From: Legionella fallonii LLAP-10
GTDB lineage: Bacteria; Pseudomonadota; Gammaproteobacteria; Legionellales; Legionellaceae
Reading direction: 5' to 3'
DNA length: 64,000 nt
Assembly: GCF_000953135.1 (NCBI RefSeq)
Contig: NZ_LN614827.1
Span: forward strand, 2,633,001 to 2,697,000
The position numbers were made by a program, and so were the translations under genes. Shown here piece after piece: positions 1 to 8,972 of the stretch (positions are counted from its first letter, which is position 1; every line of letters starts with the position of its first letter). The notes under the pieces are model-generated. The model did no database searches. It was not told the origin of the DNA and saw only the letters and a program-made list of their open reading frames with translations.

Positions 1-1
1 A

Positions 2-199
2 AGTAGATTAAGCAGAGCCAATCAATATCCCACTGACAGAAGAATCGCCCATAGCGATAATGCAGTGATGCATTCTTCTACACCTCTAACTCAGCATCCT
101 ACACAACATAATTTTTTTACTCCCCCATCTACTAATGTAGAAAAATCATATACTCTTGAGCAGCTAGAAACATTATTTTTTGGAGGATCTAAAAAATGA
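2..199 (+). CDS. C-terminal end of an unrecognised protein (5' cut by window edge)
   Basis: An open frame enters from the left edge and stops with TGA at 197-199, giving 65 residues. The tail is polar and rich in Ser, Thr, His and Gln, and ends in a short amphipathic stretch (YTLEQLETLFFGGSKK). No domain is visible. A polar tail with a hydrophobic residue near the end would fit a Dot/Icm-type substrate, but that is only inference. It could be any cytosolic protein. Confidence 0.4.
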   Translation, partial: SRLSRANQYPTDRRIAHSDNAVMHSSTPLTQHPTQHNFFTPPSTNVEKSYTLEQLETLFFGGSKK

Positions 200-232
200 T
201 ATTGACAGCTAAAGTGGTTTTTTATAGGTAAC

Positions 233-799
233 TCAAGTCAAATGAAACTGAGCTAAGGATGTATAGACTGTTTTTCCTTTTTCTAATTTACTTTCCATCA
301 GATAAAATTCATTGATAACAACCGGTTGAATATCAGAAAGCTTGATTCGTGATAAAGAGGCTATCTGAGAGCGAGAATGAGTTAATCGCCCTAAAGACAG
401 ATGACCACGGAAGGGTCTAGTTTCTACTGGATAATTTAAAGCACTGATAACCTGGGCCAGTGTTAGAGCCAAAGTTTTTAGACTCTCTTGTGGACTCACT
501 CTTAACGAAATAACTCTAGGGTGCCTAGGTTCAGGAAACCATTCTAATTGACCAAACTCCAATTGAAATGCAGCATTGCTTTTTAGTGTGGTTTTTACTT
601 GCTTAATTAACCGTTCGACATCCTCTAATTGAATACTTTTTATAAATTGTAGTGTGATATGTAGTTTATCAACATCAATCCATTTTATAAAATGCTGGGG
701 ATCTGCAAAGGCTAATGTTTTTAACAGGCCTGCCAAAGAGTGCTGCATCGATTGAGGTGGTTTAATAGCAAAAAATACGCGAATACTGTTGTCCATCAT
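233..799 (-). CDS. thpR: RNA 2',3'-cyclic phosphodiesterase / 2'-5' RNA ligase family
   Basis: The 188-residue product is a 2H phosphoesterase that hydrolyses 2',3'-cyclic phosphate RNA ends and in vitro ligates 2'-5' ends. Both family HxT/S-hydrophobic motifs are visible: HITL near residue 47 and HLSL near residue 133. The N-terminus (MDNSIRVFFAIKPP) matches the family start, and length is normal for the family (about 175-190). ATG at 799 is chosen over a TTG just upstream, with an AGG-type ribosome site shortly before it. It is monocistronic in appearance. Cytosolic. Confidence 0.88.
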   Translation of the reverse strand: MMDNSIRVFFAIKPPQSMQHSLAGLLKTLAFADPQHFIKWIDVDKLHITLQFIKSIQLEDVERLIKQVKTTLKSNAAFQLEFGQLEWFPEPRHPRVISLRVSPQESLKTLALTLAQVISALNYPVETRPFRGHLSLGRLTHSRSQIASLSRIKLSDIQPVVINEFYLMESKLEKGKTVYTSLAQFHLT

Positions 800-931
800 C
801 AATACCTGATTCTAATATTCTCTCAATGATGTCACTTAAGAACGAAATATTCGTCCAAAACCCCTCTCACCAGTCCGTTCAGGCAGAAGAAGCACGTTAA
901 CGCTTCCAGAGTCAGTTGACACCGTTAACTG

Positions 932-2059
932 TTATCTGGGCGCCTCATACCGCTCTTTTAATCCATTTTTTGAAAAAACAATTTGCCATAATTGCAAATC
1001 TCGTGCTTTAAATGTACCCGCGCAAGAAAGCAAATAATAGTTCCACATCCTGAAAAAACTCTCATCATAGTTATTTTTAATTTTATCCCAACCCGCTAGA
1101 AAATTATCGTACCAAGCCATTAGTGTTTTATAATAATCGGGGCCAAAATTATGCCAGTCCTCCATCACCAATAAATGCTCAACGGCCGTCCCTATTTGGG
1201 CTATTGATGGCAGCATGCCATTAGGAAAAATATATTTTGAAATCCAAGGACTGGCTTGAGTAGTACTGGCATTGCCACCTATGCAATGTAATAAAAAAAT
1301 CCCTTCGTCAATTAAGCAATTACTGGCTATTTGCATATACTTTCTATAGTTTAAATGGCCCACATGCTCAAACATTCCCAAAGAAGCAATACGATCGAAA
1401 GTACCTTCTAATTTTCTATAATCTTGCAGCCTAATTTCGACGGGTAAATTAGCACAGTACGTTTTTGCAAGCTCATACTGCTGTTTTGAAACGGTAATAC
1501 CTAGGACCTGAACACCATAATTCTCAGCAGCAAACCGAGCTAACCCGCCCCAGCCACAGCCAATATCAAGCAAGCGCATACCCGGTTTTAGTAATAATTT
1601 CCTACATACTAAATCCAGTTTATTTAGCTGCGCCTCATCCAGTGTTGCTGCTGACTTCCAGTACCCGCAGGAGTAATTCATCCTAGAATCTAACATGATT
1701 TTAAAAAGATCATTGCCAATGTCATAGTGTTTTTCCCCTACCTGGAAGGCACGTCTTGGGTTTTGAAAATTAAAAATCTTGGAAAGTAACAATTTAAATA
1801 ATAGATAAGGACTTTTTTTTAATTTTTCTTCAACTCTCGCATTCACTAACCGTTCAATCATCAAATCAATACGTTTGGAATCCCACCAACGCTCTACATA
1901 GCTCTCCCCCAAACCCAAATCACCATTGCGTAAAACTCGCGTGTAAAAATTGTCATTATGAATTTGAATGTCGTACTCTTCCGAACCATTAATTTTTATA
2001 CCCGCTAATAGAAGAAGTTCCCTGACTAATGACTGTGATTTAGATATTCTTTTATCCAC
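932..2059 (-). CDS. cfa: Cyclopropane-fatty-acyl-phospholipid synthase
   Basis: The 375-residue enzyme transfers a methylene from S-adenosylmethionine to unsaturated acyl chains of membrane phospholipids. The SAM-binding motif LLDIGCGWGG lies near residue 164. The region before it (FQVGEKHYDIGNDLFKIMLD) and the GMFEHVGHLNYRKY segment are family signatures. Length is close to E. coli Cfa (382), and the C-terminus is only slightly short. A GTG start is used; ATG is not available at the expected N-terminus. It stands alone, with a divergent PAP2 gene beyond. Confidence 0.93.
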   Translation of the reverse strand: MDKRISKSQSLVRELLLLAGIKINGSEEYDIQIHNDNFYTRVLRNGDLGLGESYVERWWDSKRIDLMIERLVNARVEEKLKKSPYLLFKLLLSKIFNFQNPRRAFQVGEKHYDIGNDLFKIMLDSRMNYSCGYWKSAATLDEAQLNKLDLVCRKLLLKPGMRLLDIGCGWGGLARFAAENYGVQVLGITVSKQQYELAKTYCANLPVEIRLQDYRKLEGTFDRIASLGMFEHVGHLNYRKYMQIASNCLIDEGIFLLHCIGGNASTTQASPWISKYIFPNGMLPSIAQIGTAVEHLLVMEDWHNFGPDYYKTLMAWYDNFLAGWDKIKNNYDESFFRMWNYYLLSCAGTFKARDLQLWQIVFSKNGLKERYEAPR

Positions 2060-2284
2060 AATGGCCCGTCCCTGTATTGATCAAGCATTATTCACACTTT
2101 TTATTCTATATAATCATTTTAGTATACATTTCTACGAGCATCATATAGCCTGATTGTCTGCCTCAATTGATGTGATTAATAAAATAACTCTATTTAAATT
2201 TCTGTCATCGTCTCATGAAAAATATAGCGTTTTGCTTTACTCTACTTTATTATTATCGAGCTAGTTTTTGACAAGGAAAGACAA

Positions 2285-2923
2285 GTGACGGATAACAAAA
2301 AATCTTTTTGTATCACCTTATCGTTGATTGCTCTGGGAGTAATTCTATCCGCCATATGTTATTACTGGATAGATAAACCTTTAGCGCTCTGGGCTAACGC
2401 AGAACATTTTTCTTCTAAAGACAGCTGGTTACGCTTTCTAACTTATATCAAAACGCCCATTTTTTCAGGGGTTCTTTTAATATACATCATCTGCATATTA
2501 AGAGCCTATCTCTTTGCTCGGCTGACTAAGGGAGACAGGGATGCTCTTTTTATCGGTAACAGTGTTGTTTTTTCCTATCTCCTGCAAAATAAATTACATA
2601 ATATTTTTGGTCGTGATTGGCCTAATACATGGGTTCATCATAACCCATCCCTGCTTGGAACAGGGGATTATGGCTTTCATTTTTTTCATTCGGGAGATGC
2701 CTTCGAGTCTTTTCCCTCAGGGCATACCACAGTAGTTGTCGCATTATGCGCAGCAATTTGGGTACTTTATCCCAAGTTAAGAATTTTATCTGTTCTTGGG
2801 ATATCGAGTATTGTTATTGGTTTAGTGGGCATGGATTATCACTTCGTAGGTGATTGTGTTGCTGGCTTTTTCATCGCGGTAACTACAGTTAACATTCTAA
2901 CTTATTTGAGAACTTTGCCTTAA
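2285..2923 (+). CDS. PAP2-family membrane phosphatase
   Basis: The 212-residue integral membrane protein has about five or six hydrophobic segments. The PAP2 acid-phosphatase signature is seen in order: KLHNIFGRDWP (motif 1), PSGH near residue 144 (motif 2) and GMDYHFVGD near residue 179 (motif 3, with the catalytic His and Asp). The long spacer between motifs 1 and 2 is typical of lipid A or undecaprenyl-pyrophosphate phosphatases, but the substrate cannot be assigned. Start is GTG at 2285 with a good AAGGAAAG ribosome site about 5 nt upstream; no ATG fits. Confidence 0.85.
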   Translation: MTDNKKSFCITLSLIALGVILSAICYYWIDKPLALWANAEHFSSKDSWLRFLTYIKTPIFSGVLLIYIICILRAYLFARLTKGDRDALFIGNSVVFSYLLQNKLHNIFGRDWPNTWVHHNPSLLGTGDYGFHFFHSGDAFESFPSGHTTVVVALCAAIWVLYPKLRILSVLGISSIVIGLVGMDYHFVGDCVAGFFIAVTTVNILTYLRTLP

Positions 2924-3131
2924 TAAACAGAGTTGTCATCCAAAGCACAACTCATCAATCATCACCTGGGTGCATCAGAATATTATTGATCTGATCCAAT
3001 GTTTGAGTCTTAATAGTGTAGCGAATAATCCCCTCACCCGCGCAAAGAGTTTGTTTGGAAATCAACAAGGGCTAGAGAGAGGGTCTTACTCTTAACCCTA
3101 AGGTTATGAAGCAAGATCCCAAGTCGCATCA

Positions 3132-4274
3132 TTACTTCTTCTGCGCGGAAATAATCATCCCCACAATGCTTTTAAGATCAGAATTAATCGTTAAAAAAGG
3201 TTTATTGGTTAAAGAGACCAAACCAATATGCTGTGTTGGTGTTAATTGCACATAGGTATTCACTCCGTTGACCCAACCATTCTTCTCTAATTGCAAGGGA
3301 ATGCCTCGTGATGGATAATAAACATTCCATCCTAAAGCCATCGCATCACTACCCAAACCGAGTGGATTATCAAGTTGGTACTGGTATATATAACTAGCAT
3401 GAGCTATCTGATTGTTCTGTTGTGAATTGGCGATTTTCCCTAATTGGTACTCCGTAAATTTCAACATGTCTTCCATAGATGAATAAATACCGCCGCTAGG
3501 CACTTCAAATCCCATATCCCAGTCTTTTTTGATTAAATCATCATTCACCCAATAACTTGCAACCTCACGCTCTTTCTGTTCTTTGGATAAGGTGATCGTG
3601 GTATCTTTCAACCCTAAAGGCTTACTAATCAGCGTTGCTAATAAACTGCCATAATCGGTATCCATTTTTTTTGCCAATAATTGACCTAATATCCCGAAAC
3701 CTACATTGGAGTACTGATAATGGCTACCGGGTTTAAATTGGAGGTTAAAATTCTGATACCATCTTAAAAAATCCTCCATAGCGTAGGGAGTATTCACTTG
3801 ATAATCATCATTATCTGGTATAGTCGGTAACATTCTTGGAAAACCGGAAGTATGTGTTGCTAAATCCAACAAAGTAATAGGCGTACCCTGTTTGGCCGGT
3901 TCCCCTATCAACTCATCGATTGTAGTATTTAAGCGAACTCCCCCTCTATTGACCAACTCCGCTAACATCTGAGTAGTAAATACTTTCGATACCGAACCTA
4001 TGGACCAAATAGTGTCCATTTGAGGTCTTTTATTATTTCCTCTAACCGTTTCACCGCAACTAATAACTGCTCGTTCATCACCCGAAATAATACCTATCAT
4101 TAATCCAGGAACCCCGCTTTGTTGAAAAACAAATGAATTCACATAATCGGTAATCTCTTCAAGAGGTAAAGTTTTAACATTTTGTTTTTCAATAATGCTA
4201 CATGCAGGAACAGCAGCATATGTGAGAGAAGAAAAAGCCATAACCAGGCTAAATCCTAAGCGTTTAACAAGCAT
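3132..4274 (-). CDS. Class C beta-lactamase-like serine hydrolase, exported
   Basis: The 380-residue protein begins with a signal peptide (MLVKRLGFSLVMAFSSLTYA). The catalytic SxxK motif is SVSK in SIGSVSKVFT near residue 94, and YxN is YSN in YQYSNVGFG near residue 188. Fold landmarks and length match AmpC. The third element, normally KTG, reads KNG (LEKNGWVNG), which may lower activity on beta-lactams, so a cell-wall peptidase or esterase role is possible. It is monocistronic; no ampR lies next to it. Periplasmic. Confidence 0.82.
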   Translation of the reverse strand: MLVKRLGFSLVMAFSSLTYAAVPACSIIEKQNVKTLPLEEITDYVNSFVFQQSGVPGLMIGIISGDERAVISCGETVRGNNKRPQMDTIWSIGSVSKVFTTQMLAELVNRGGVRLNTTIDELIGEPAKQGTPITLLDLATHTSGFPRMLPTIPDNDDYQVNTPYAMEDFLRWYQNFNLQFKPGSHYQYSNVGFGILGQLLAKKMDTDYGSLLATLISKPLGLKDTTITLSKEQKEREVASYWVNDDLIKKDWDMGFEVPSGGIYSSMEDMLKFTEYQLGKIANSQQNNQIAHASYIYQYQLDNPLGLGSDAMALGWNVYYPSRGIPLQLEKNGWVNGVNTYVQLTPTQHIGLVSLTNKPFLTINSDLKSIVGMIISAQKK

Positions 4275-4405
4275 AATTTACTCCATTTCTGTCAATGTTC
4301 TTAAGGCTAACTCGCCGATAACCCCGCCCTCATGGCACCTAAAAATCTAACACTTCTTATGAAACAATAAATAATAATAAACAACTTGCTCCATGTGTAA
4401 AACCT

Positions 4406-4798
4406 CTATGATGCAGAGAATAATGCTATGTCAGGAAGATCAGGCCAAGAACGTAACATAGCCTGAAGAACCAAAGCATGAGTATGTTGCGTATCTTTCG
4501 CGGCATAAAATAAAGTGACAGGAGAGTTTTTAGCCATTTCCTGAACCTGTTTGATTAACTCCGGTTTATGCTGTAATTCCTTGATGTAAGAGCACGCAAA
4601 ATCAGCCCATTTCTCTGGTTCATGATTAAACCATTTACGTAATTCAGGGCTAGGAGTAATGTCTTTTAACCACAAATCAAAATCAATACTTTCTTTTTTA
4701 ATACCTCGTGGCCATAGTCTGTCAACGAGGAGCCACACCCCCTCTTTATGTACAGGAGGGCTATAAACCCTACAAATACGAATATCAGTGTGTGCCAT
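4406..4798 (-). CDS. DUF488 family protein
   Basis: The 130-residue cytosolic protein shows the DUF488 pattern: an N-terminal RICRVYSPP segment, VDRLWPRGIKKE near residue 26, and a C-terminal TLFYAAKDTQHTHA segment. The function of this family is not established. It lies 37 bp downstream of the tehB-like gene on the same strand and is probably co-transcribed with it. Confidence 0.85.
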   Translation of the reverse strand: MAHTDIRICRVYSPPVHKEGVWLLVDRLWPRGIKKESIDFDLWLKDITPSPELRKWFNHEPEKWADFACSYIKELQHKPELIKQVQEMAKNSPVTLFYAAKDTQHTHALVLQAMLRSWPDLPDIALFSAS

Positions 4799-4835
4799 AA
4801 CACGCCCTCCTCATCTAGAAATTAAAGAACATTCA

Positions 4836-5732
4836 TTAAAATATTTTTTGTGCTAATAGATGAGCAAATAGCCCCTGTACAGGCTTTCCCCATTCATCCA
4901 GTTTATGAAGTAGTCCTGCAGACTCTTTATATTCAAGAATGGACCAACCACTGTCCTGATAATAATGATACAGCTCTTCTTTGTTCGGTAAATAAGTAAA
5001 CGATGTAGGTAAAGAATATAATTCAGAACGTATGGGAAAGACCATAAGATGTACTCCGTTCTTCGTTGTTGCCCCCTGCAACTCATGCAATAAAGAAGGG
5101 ATCCGTTGAGCTTTTAGAAATTGTAAGCTGACTGTTGAAAATACAAAATTATACTGTTCCTTTTTAAGGATTAAAGGTTGATTTAAATCATGAACTACTG
5201 TATTCGCATAAGATAAATCCTCCTTTTGAATGATCTCGTTAATATTTTCAATCGCTGACTCATTGATATCAATCCCTGTTATGGAATGACCTGCCGCAGC
5301 CAAAAACAAAAGATTTCTTCCAGAACCACAGCCAACATCCAATACAGTTAATTGGCCTTGATCACATAAATAAGTCTGATAAATATAGAGAAGATCACTG
5401 TGAACAGCACCTAGACTATATTTTTTACTGAAATAACGATGAGGCTTACAATAAAACTCTAGTTGCGCACTAAATGGCTCATTAACGGGAGTAATTTTAT
5501 GCCACGAAGCTGGCGGAATCAGTAATTCAGGATTATTTTTATCAAGGCGAGCACGTGAAAGCTCCTGTCCAGAACCATTAAGAAAAATAAAATCTATTAT
5601 CCCCTCATGCAATCGTAAACAACCCCAGGTTCCTTCTTTAGTACTATGTTTTTCAAGAAAGAACTGAAGCTTGCCATGGCTTTCTATTGCAGTTTGTTTA
5701 TAACAAACTAAATCATCATATTTTGCAAACAT
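4836..5732 (-). CDS. tehB: TehB-type SAM-dependent methyltransferase with N-terminal DUF1971 domain
   Basis: The 298-residue protein has a cupin-like DUF1971 domain (about 1-95) followed by a class I methyltransferase domain with motif I VLDVGCGSGRN near residue 136. The layout matches the long Haemophilus-type TehB rather than the short E. coli form. Known members methylate tellurite or other oxyanions using S-adenosylmethionine. The start at 5732 is chosen because GAGGGG lies 5 nt upstream; an ATG 33 nt further out has no ribosome site. It precedes the DUF488 gene. Confidence 0.8.
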   Translation of the reverse strand: MFAKYDDLVCYKQTAIESHGKLQFFLEKHSTKEGTWGCLRLHEGIIDFIFLNGSGQELSRARLDKNNPELLIPPASWHKITPVNEPFSAQLEFYCKPHRYFSKKYSLGAVHSDLLYIYQTYLCDQGQLTVLDVGCGSGRNLLFLAAAGHSITGIDINESAIENINEIIQKEDLSYANTVVHDLNQPLILKKEQYNFVFSTVSLQFLKAQRIPSLLHELQGATTKNGVHLMVFPIRSELYSLPTSFTYLPNKEELYHYYQDSGWSILEYKESAGLLHKLDEWGKPVQGLFAHLLAQKIF

Positions 5733-5841
5733 TGCACCCCTCAACAAATTGAACATCGATACCATGTCGTCCTAAATCATTTTAACTTCAAATTCTAAAA
5801 ATAAATAACCTGATGCGCACTTTATTCAAGAATATTGTTTT

Positions 5842-6576
5842 TTAATGAGTTTTTATCCCATGACAGTTAGCTTTTTCATCTTCATGACTATTATCTTGTT
5901 CATTTACCGCAGGCATTAACTGTTGCAACTGTTTCGCAACAAAAGGCCATGAGCTTTTATCATAATATTCTCCTGCTGGTGGTTTACATCCAGGCAATGA
6001 GAAGTGTTCTAACAATTTATTGAACTCATGCAATAAATAAGTCGCATAGGAATGGTTATCGTATTGCGTGTACGGATCTTGGAAAAAAAGATTCATATGG
6101 GTCATAATGGAACTAATGGAATCATATTTCTGTATGTGCTCATTAACTTCCGCTGCCTTGTTCTGTCCATAAACACCATGACGCCACCAACTAAACCATC
6201 CATTAGGCTGAAGCGTATTGACTCCGTTCAGGTAATAATCTCGATAATTGGCCGTTGCATCGGATATAGCCCTATTCAGTAGTATGATTAAATCTGTCTG
6301 ATAATGACGCCCATGACGCGGTTGACGTGAAGGAGGCCTATGTTGGGTAAACATTGGCCTTGATTTAGTAAGATGGGTCAGTTCTGTTGCTGACTTCTTT
6401 TGCCCTTCATCCGTGTGATGGACAACAGGACTCACATTAGGTGTTCTTGCTCCCAAACCAACTAAAATCTTTGCCACACTCAATTCGTTCCTTCGTTGAG
6501 AAACCAATCCAGAAGAAATACCTAATTTATTGTGTTCGTTAGCTATATTCGCTTTTGCTTTATCGTTATGGCCCAT
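5842..6576 (-). CDS. Unrecognised 244-residue protein, possible secreted effector
   Basis: I do not recognise a family. The product is hydrophilic with no signal peptide or membrane segment. The N-terminal 100 residues are basic and polar and the middle is Trp/Tyr-rich (NGWFSWWRHG). The last 20 residues are charged and polar (NEQDNSHEDEKANCHGIKTH) and include an acidic cluster resembling the E-block of Legionella type IV substrates. A clear AGGAA ribosome site precedes the ATG. Effector status is inference. Confidence 0.55.
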   Translation of the reverse strand: MGHNDKAKANIANEHNKLGISSGLVSQRRNELSVAKILVGLGARTPNVSPVVHHTDEGQKKSATELTHLTKSRPMFTQHRPPSRQPRHGRHYQTDLIILLNRAISDATANYRDYYLNGVNTLQPNGWFSWWRHGVYGQNKAAEVNEHIQKYDSISSIMTHMNLFFQDPYTQYDNHSYATYLLHEFNKLLEHFSLPGCKPPAGEYYDKSSWPFVAKQLQQLMPAVNEQDNSHEDEKANCHGIKTH

Positions 6577-6985
6577 TTGTAATTCCTCATCCCTAAGAAT
6601 TCACATTAATTTACCACATTAACGTAAGACCATCATATAAACTATTTTTTTTCCGGACAATGGCGATACATGCATTGGTAGACACAAAATCGGTTCGCTA
6701 CATGACACGTCATTGAGCGGTTGATACCATTGCTCGAATTGCCGACGAAAGTCGGCATCCATGAAACGTTTAACAGCATTAGAAAAAGAAAGTTTAGTAC
6801 GTCATGCGAAAAATGACGATGGAGTTCCTGGAAGCAGCAAGTCATTTATCCCACACAAGAAAATAACATTTGGTTCTTCGTGATTTTCTTCCCTATACTT
6901 TTAGTAGACATCTTCTATCTGTAGTAGTGCTTGCGAAGAAGTCTAGTATTGAGCATCTTGGTGTACACAAATAAGGACTGGTGAC
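6577..6985. repeat. Intergenic stretch with a REP-like hairpin
   Basis: No convincing gene lies in this 409-bp gap. At 6740-6757 TGCCGAC and GTCGGCA form a perfect 7-bp stem around a GAAA tetraloop, followed by ATCCATGAAACG. A second short hairpin (GTCAT...ATGAC) lies near 6799. The pattern resembles the degenerate short interspersed palindromes common in gammaproteobacterial genomes. A 67-residue minus-strand frame across the repeat has no family features and is not called. Confidence 0.5.
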
Positions 6986-8134
6986 ATGATGCAACGCATA
7001 GTACCCTCAATAAGCATTGTTCTACTTCTCATAGGAACTTCTTATGCGCTTACTGATGAGGAATACAGCTTACTGACAATCAGTAATACCTCTTCTAAAA
7101 ACGCAGCCCTTTTTCAAGCACAGTCTATATATCCAACAGGGAAAAAGCCTCTTGCAATCACACTGGGCGATTTTAATGGCGATGGAAAAACGGATCTGGC
7201 CATCACCAACTCTATTAGCAATACAGTTTCTATATTACAAGGGGATGGAAACGGCTCTTTTATCGCTAAATCAACTTATGCTACAGGCATTCACCCTAAT
7301 GCCATAGCAATTGGGGATTTTAATGGAGATGGAATATTAGATTTGGCTATAGTAAACAAAGGCAGCAATACGGTTTCCATAATGCTAAATAATGGTATTG
7401 GTGCCTTTCTCCCCTCTGCTCTTTATGCCACTGGCTCACAACCAGAATCAATTAAAATAGCCGACTTCAATAGGGATAAGATATTAGATTTAGCGATTAC
7501 TAACAAAGGCAGTGATACGGTTTCTATATTATCAGGCAATGGTGACGGAACCTTCGCCTCACAAACTACTTTTGCGACAGGAAAGCATCCTCATGGAATA
7601 GCCGCCGGTGATTTTTATAAGAGTGGCTCATTAGATCTGGCGGTGACTAACAGCGGAAGTAATACGGTCTCTATCTTAAAAAATAACGGTAAAAATGTTT
7701 TTAAAATACAAGCAACTTATGCTACCGGGGTAGATCCCATGGGAATAGTCGTTGGTGATTTTAATAGGGATGGAATATTGGATCTGGCCATAGTCAATAG
7801 TGACAGTAATACGATTTCCATTTTATTGGGTAATAGCGACGGGACGTTCCAACCTCAAGTAACCTATGCCTGTGGAAACAAACCTAGTGAAATTATTACT
7901 GGTGATTTTAATAAAAAAGGAATATTAGATTTAGCAGTAACCAATAGTGGCAGCAATACGGTTTCTATTTTAATAGGCAATGGCGACGGCACTTTTCAGA
8001 AACAAATTATTTATGCTACTGGATCTAGCCCCTATGGTATTGTAGCCGGTGATTTCAATGGAGACGAAAAATTAGATCTCGCTATTACTAATGCAGCGAA
8101 TAACACGGTTTCTATACTGCTAAACAATCGGTAA
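6986..8134 (+). CDS. Exported seven-blade FG-GAP/VCBS beta-propeller protein
   Basis: The 382-residue protein starts with a signal peptide (about 1-22) and then consists of seven repeats of 46-50 residues built on the pattern YATG..P..I..GDFN.DG.LDLA.TN.GSNTVSIL. The first two repeats keep the calcium-binding DFNGDG motif and later ones degenerate (DFNRDK, DFYKSG). Seven units are the number needed for a closed integrin-alpha-like propeller. It is probably a surface or secreted binding protein. Ribosome site AAGGAC precedes ATG. No other domain is fused. Confidence 0.85.
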   Translation: MMQRIVPSISIVLLLIGTSYALTDEEYSLLTISNTSSKNAALFQAQSIYPTGKKPLAITLGDFNGDGKTDLAITNSISNTVSILQGDGNGSFIAKSTYATGIHPNAIAIGDFNGDGILDLAIVNKGSNTVSIMLNNGIGAFLPSALYATGSQPESIKIADFNRDKILDLAITNKGSDTVSILSGNGDGTFASQTTFATGKHPHGIAAGDFYKSGSLDLAVTNSGSNTVSILKNNGKNVFKIQATYATGVDPMGIVVGDFNRDGILDLAIVNSDSNTISILLGNSDGTFQPQVTYACGNKPSEIITGDFNKKGILDLAVTNSGSNTVSILIGNGDGTFQKQIIYATGSSPYGIVAGDFNGDEKLDLAITNAANNTVSILLNNR

Positions 8135-8162
8135 CGTCGGGCAATCTGTTGCCAACGCTAGC

Positions 8163-8750
8163 TCAAGGACTCTCATCATCGCTATTATCTTCAATCCAAT
8201 AATCCCCTGGCTCTCCTGGAGGTTTAGGTCTAGACGGTAGCGCAGTAGGGCTAAACCGCTCACCTTTATCATCGGTGCTATCGCTACTGGATTGTTTTTG
8301 CCGAGACGCACAAATGACTTTATTTAGGGTGTCAAGTAAATACTGCCCATCTTTAGTTATAAAGAATAAATCGCTATCTTGAACAATGTTATCTGATTTA
8401 CATTTGCTAAAAACAAATAGATAAACATCTTCCTTGTCATTAAAATTGGCTATATTTCTTTTTTCTGTGGCCTCTTTAGTTTTTAGCATGACTGAAAAAG
8501 GAAATGAAACGACCTGACTAATATCAGCATGGCCATCCGCATAATTTGCATAAGCAATGGAAATCTGCTGCTCATTGAACTCATGCAGCAATTCTGCATC
8601 ATCATAAATTCTGTAAATCAGTTTTTTCCTGTCTATTGCAGCAAGGGCTAGTTTTTCTGCTGTAAAAATTTTTGTGTCCGGTAACTCACTAAACTCTGCA
8701 ATTAATTTTTCCTCACCTCGAGCATAGTGTTCAGTCACTCTATATTGCAT
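8163..8750 (-). CDS. Unrecognised 195-residue protein, possible effector
   Basis: There is no signal peptide or membrane segment. The first 135 residues are a compact mixed region (MQYRVTEHYARGEEKLIAEF...). The last 50 are low complexity, rich in Ser, Pro, Glu and Asp, ending in EDNSDDESP. A folded N-terminus with a flexible acidic C-terminal tail suits a type IV secreted substrate, but no known family was recognised. It is convergent with the FG-GAP gene, with 28 bp between the stops. Confidence 0.55.
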   Translation of the reverse strand: MQYRVTEHYARGEEKLIAEFSELPDTKIFTAEKLALAAIDRKKLIYRIYDDAELLHEFNEQQISIAYANYADGHADISQVVSFPFSVMLKTKEATEKRNIANFNDKEDVYLFVFSKCKSDNIVQDSDLFFITKDGQYLLDTLNKVICASRQKQSSSDSTDDKGERFSPTALPSRPKPPGEPGDYWIEDNSDDESP

Positions 8751-8972
8751 AGATCATCCACAATTGCTTATTATGAAGCAATCATAGCATAGAAGTCAGC
8801 ATAGCAACTGTCTTGAACTACATCCAATAGTTGCTACTTTTACTATTCTCGCCAAACTCTCATCAAAAAATCACCATCACATGCCTCATCTCTATAATCC
8901 CAAAAGTTTGGCATTTGCATTTGCTATAATGAAAATATTATTGTTAATGGATAACATAAGTGAGCAAGAAAT

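Noticed and set aside
6642..6845. A 67-codon minus-strand frame
   Set aside because: It covers the REP-like hairpin and shows no family features or ribosome site.
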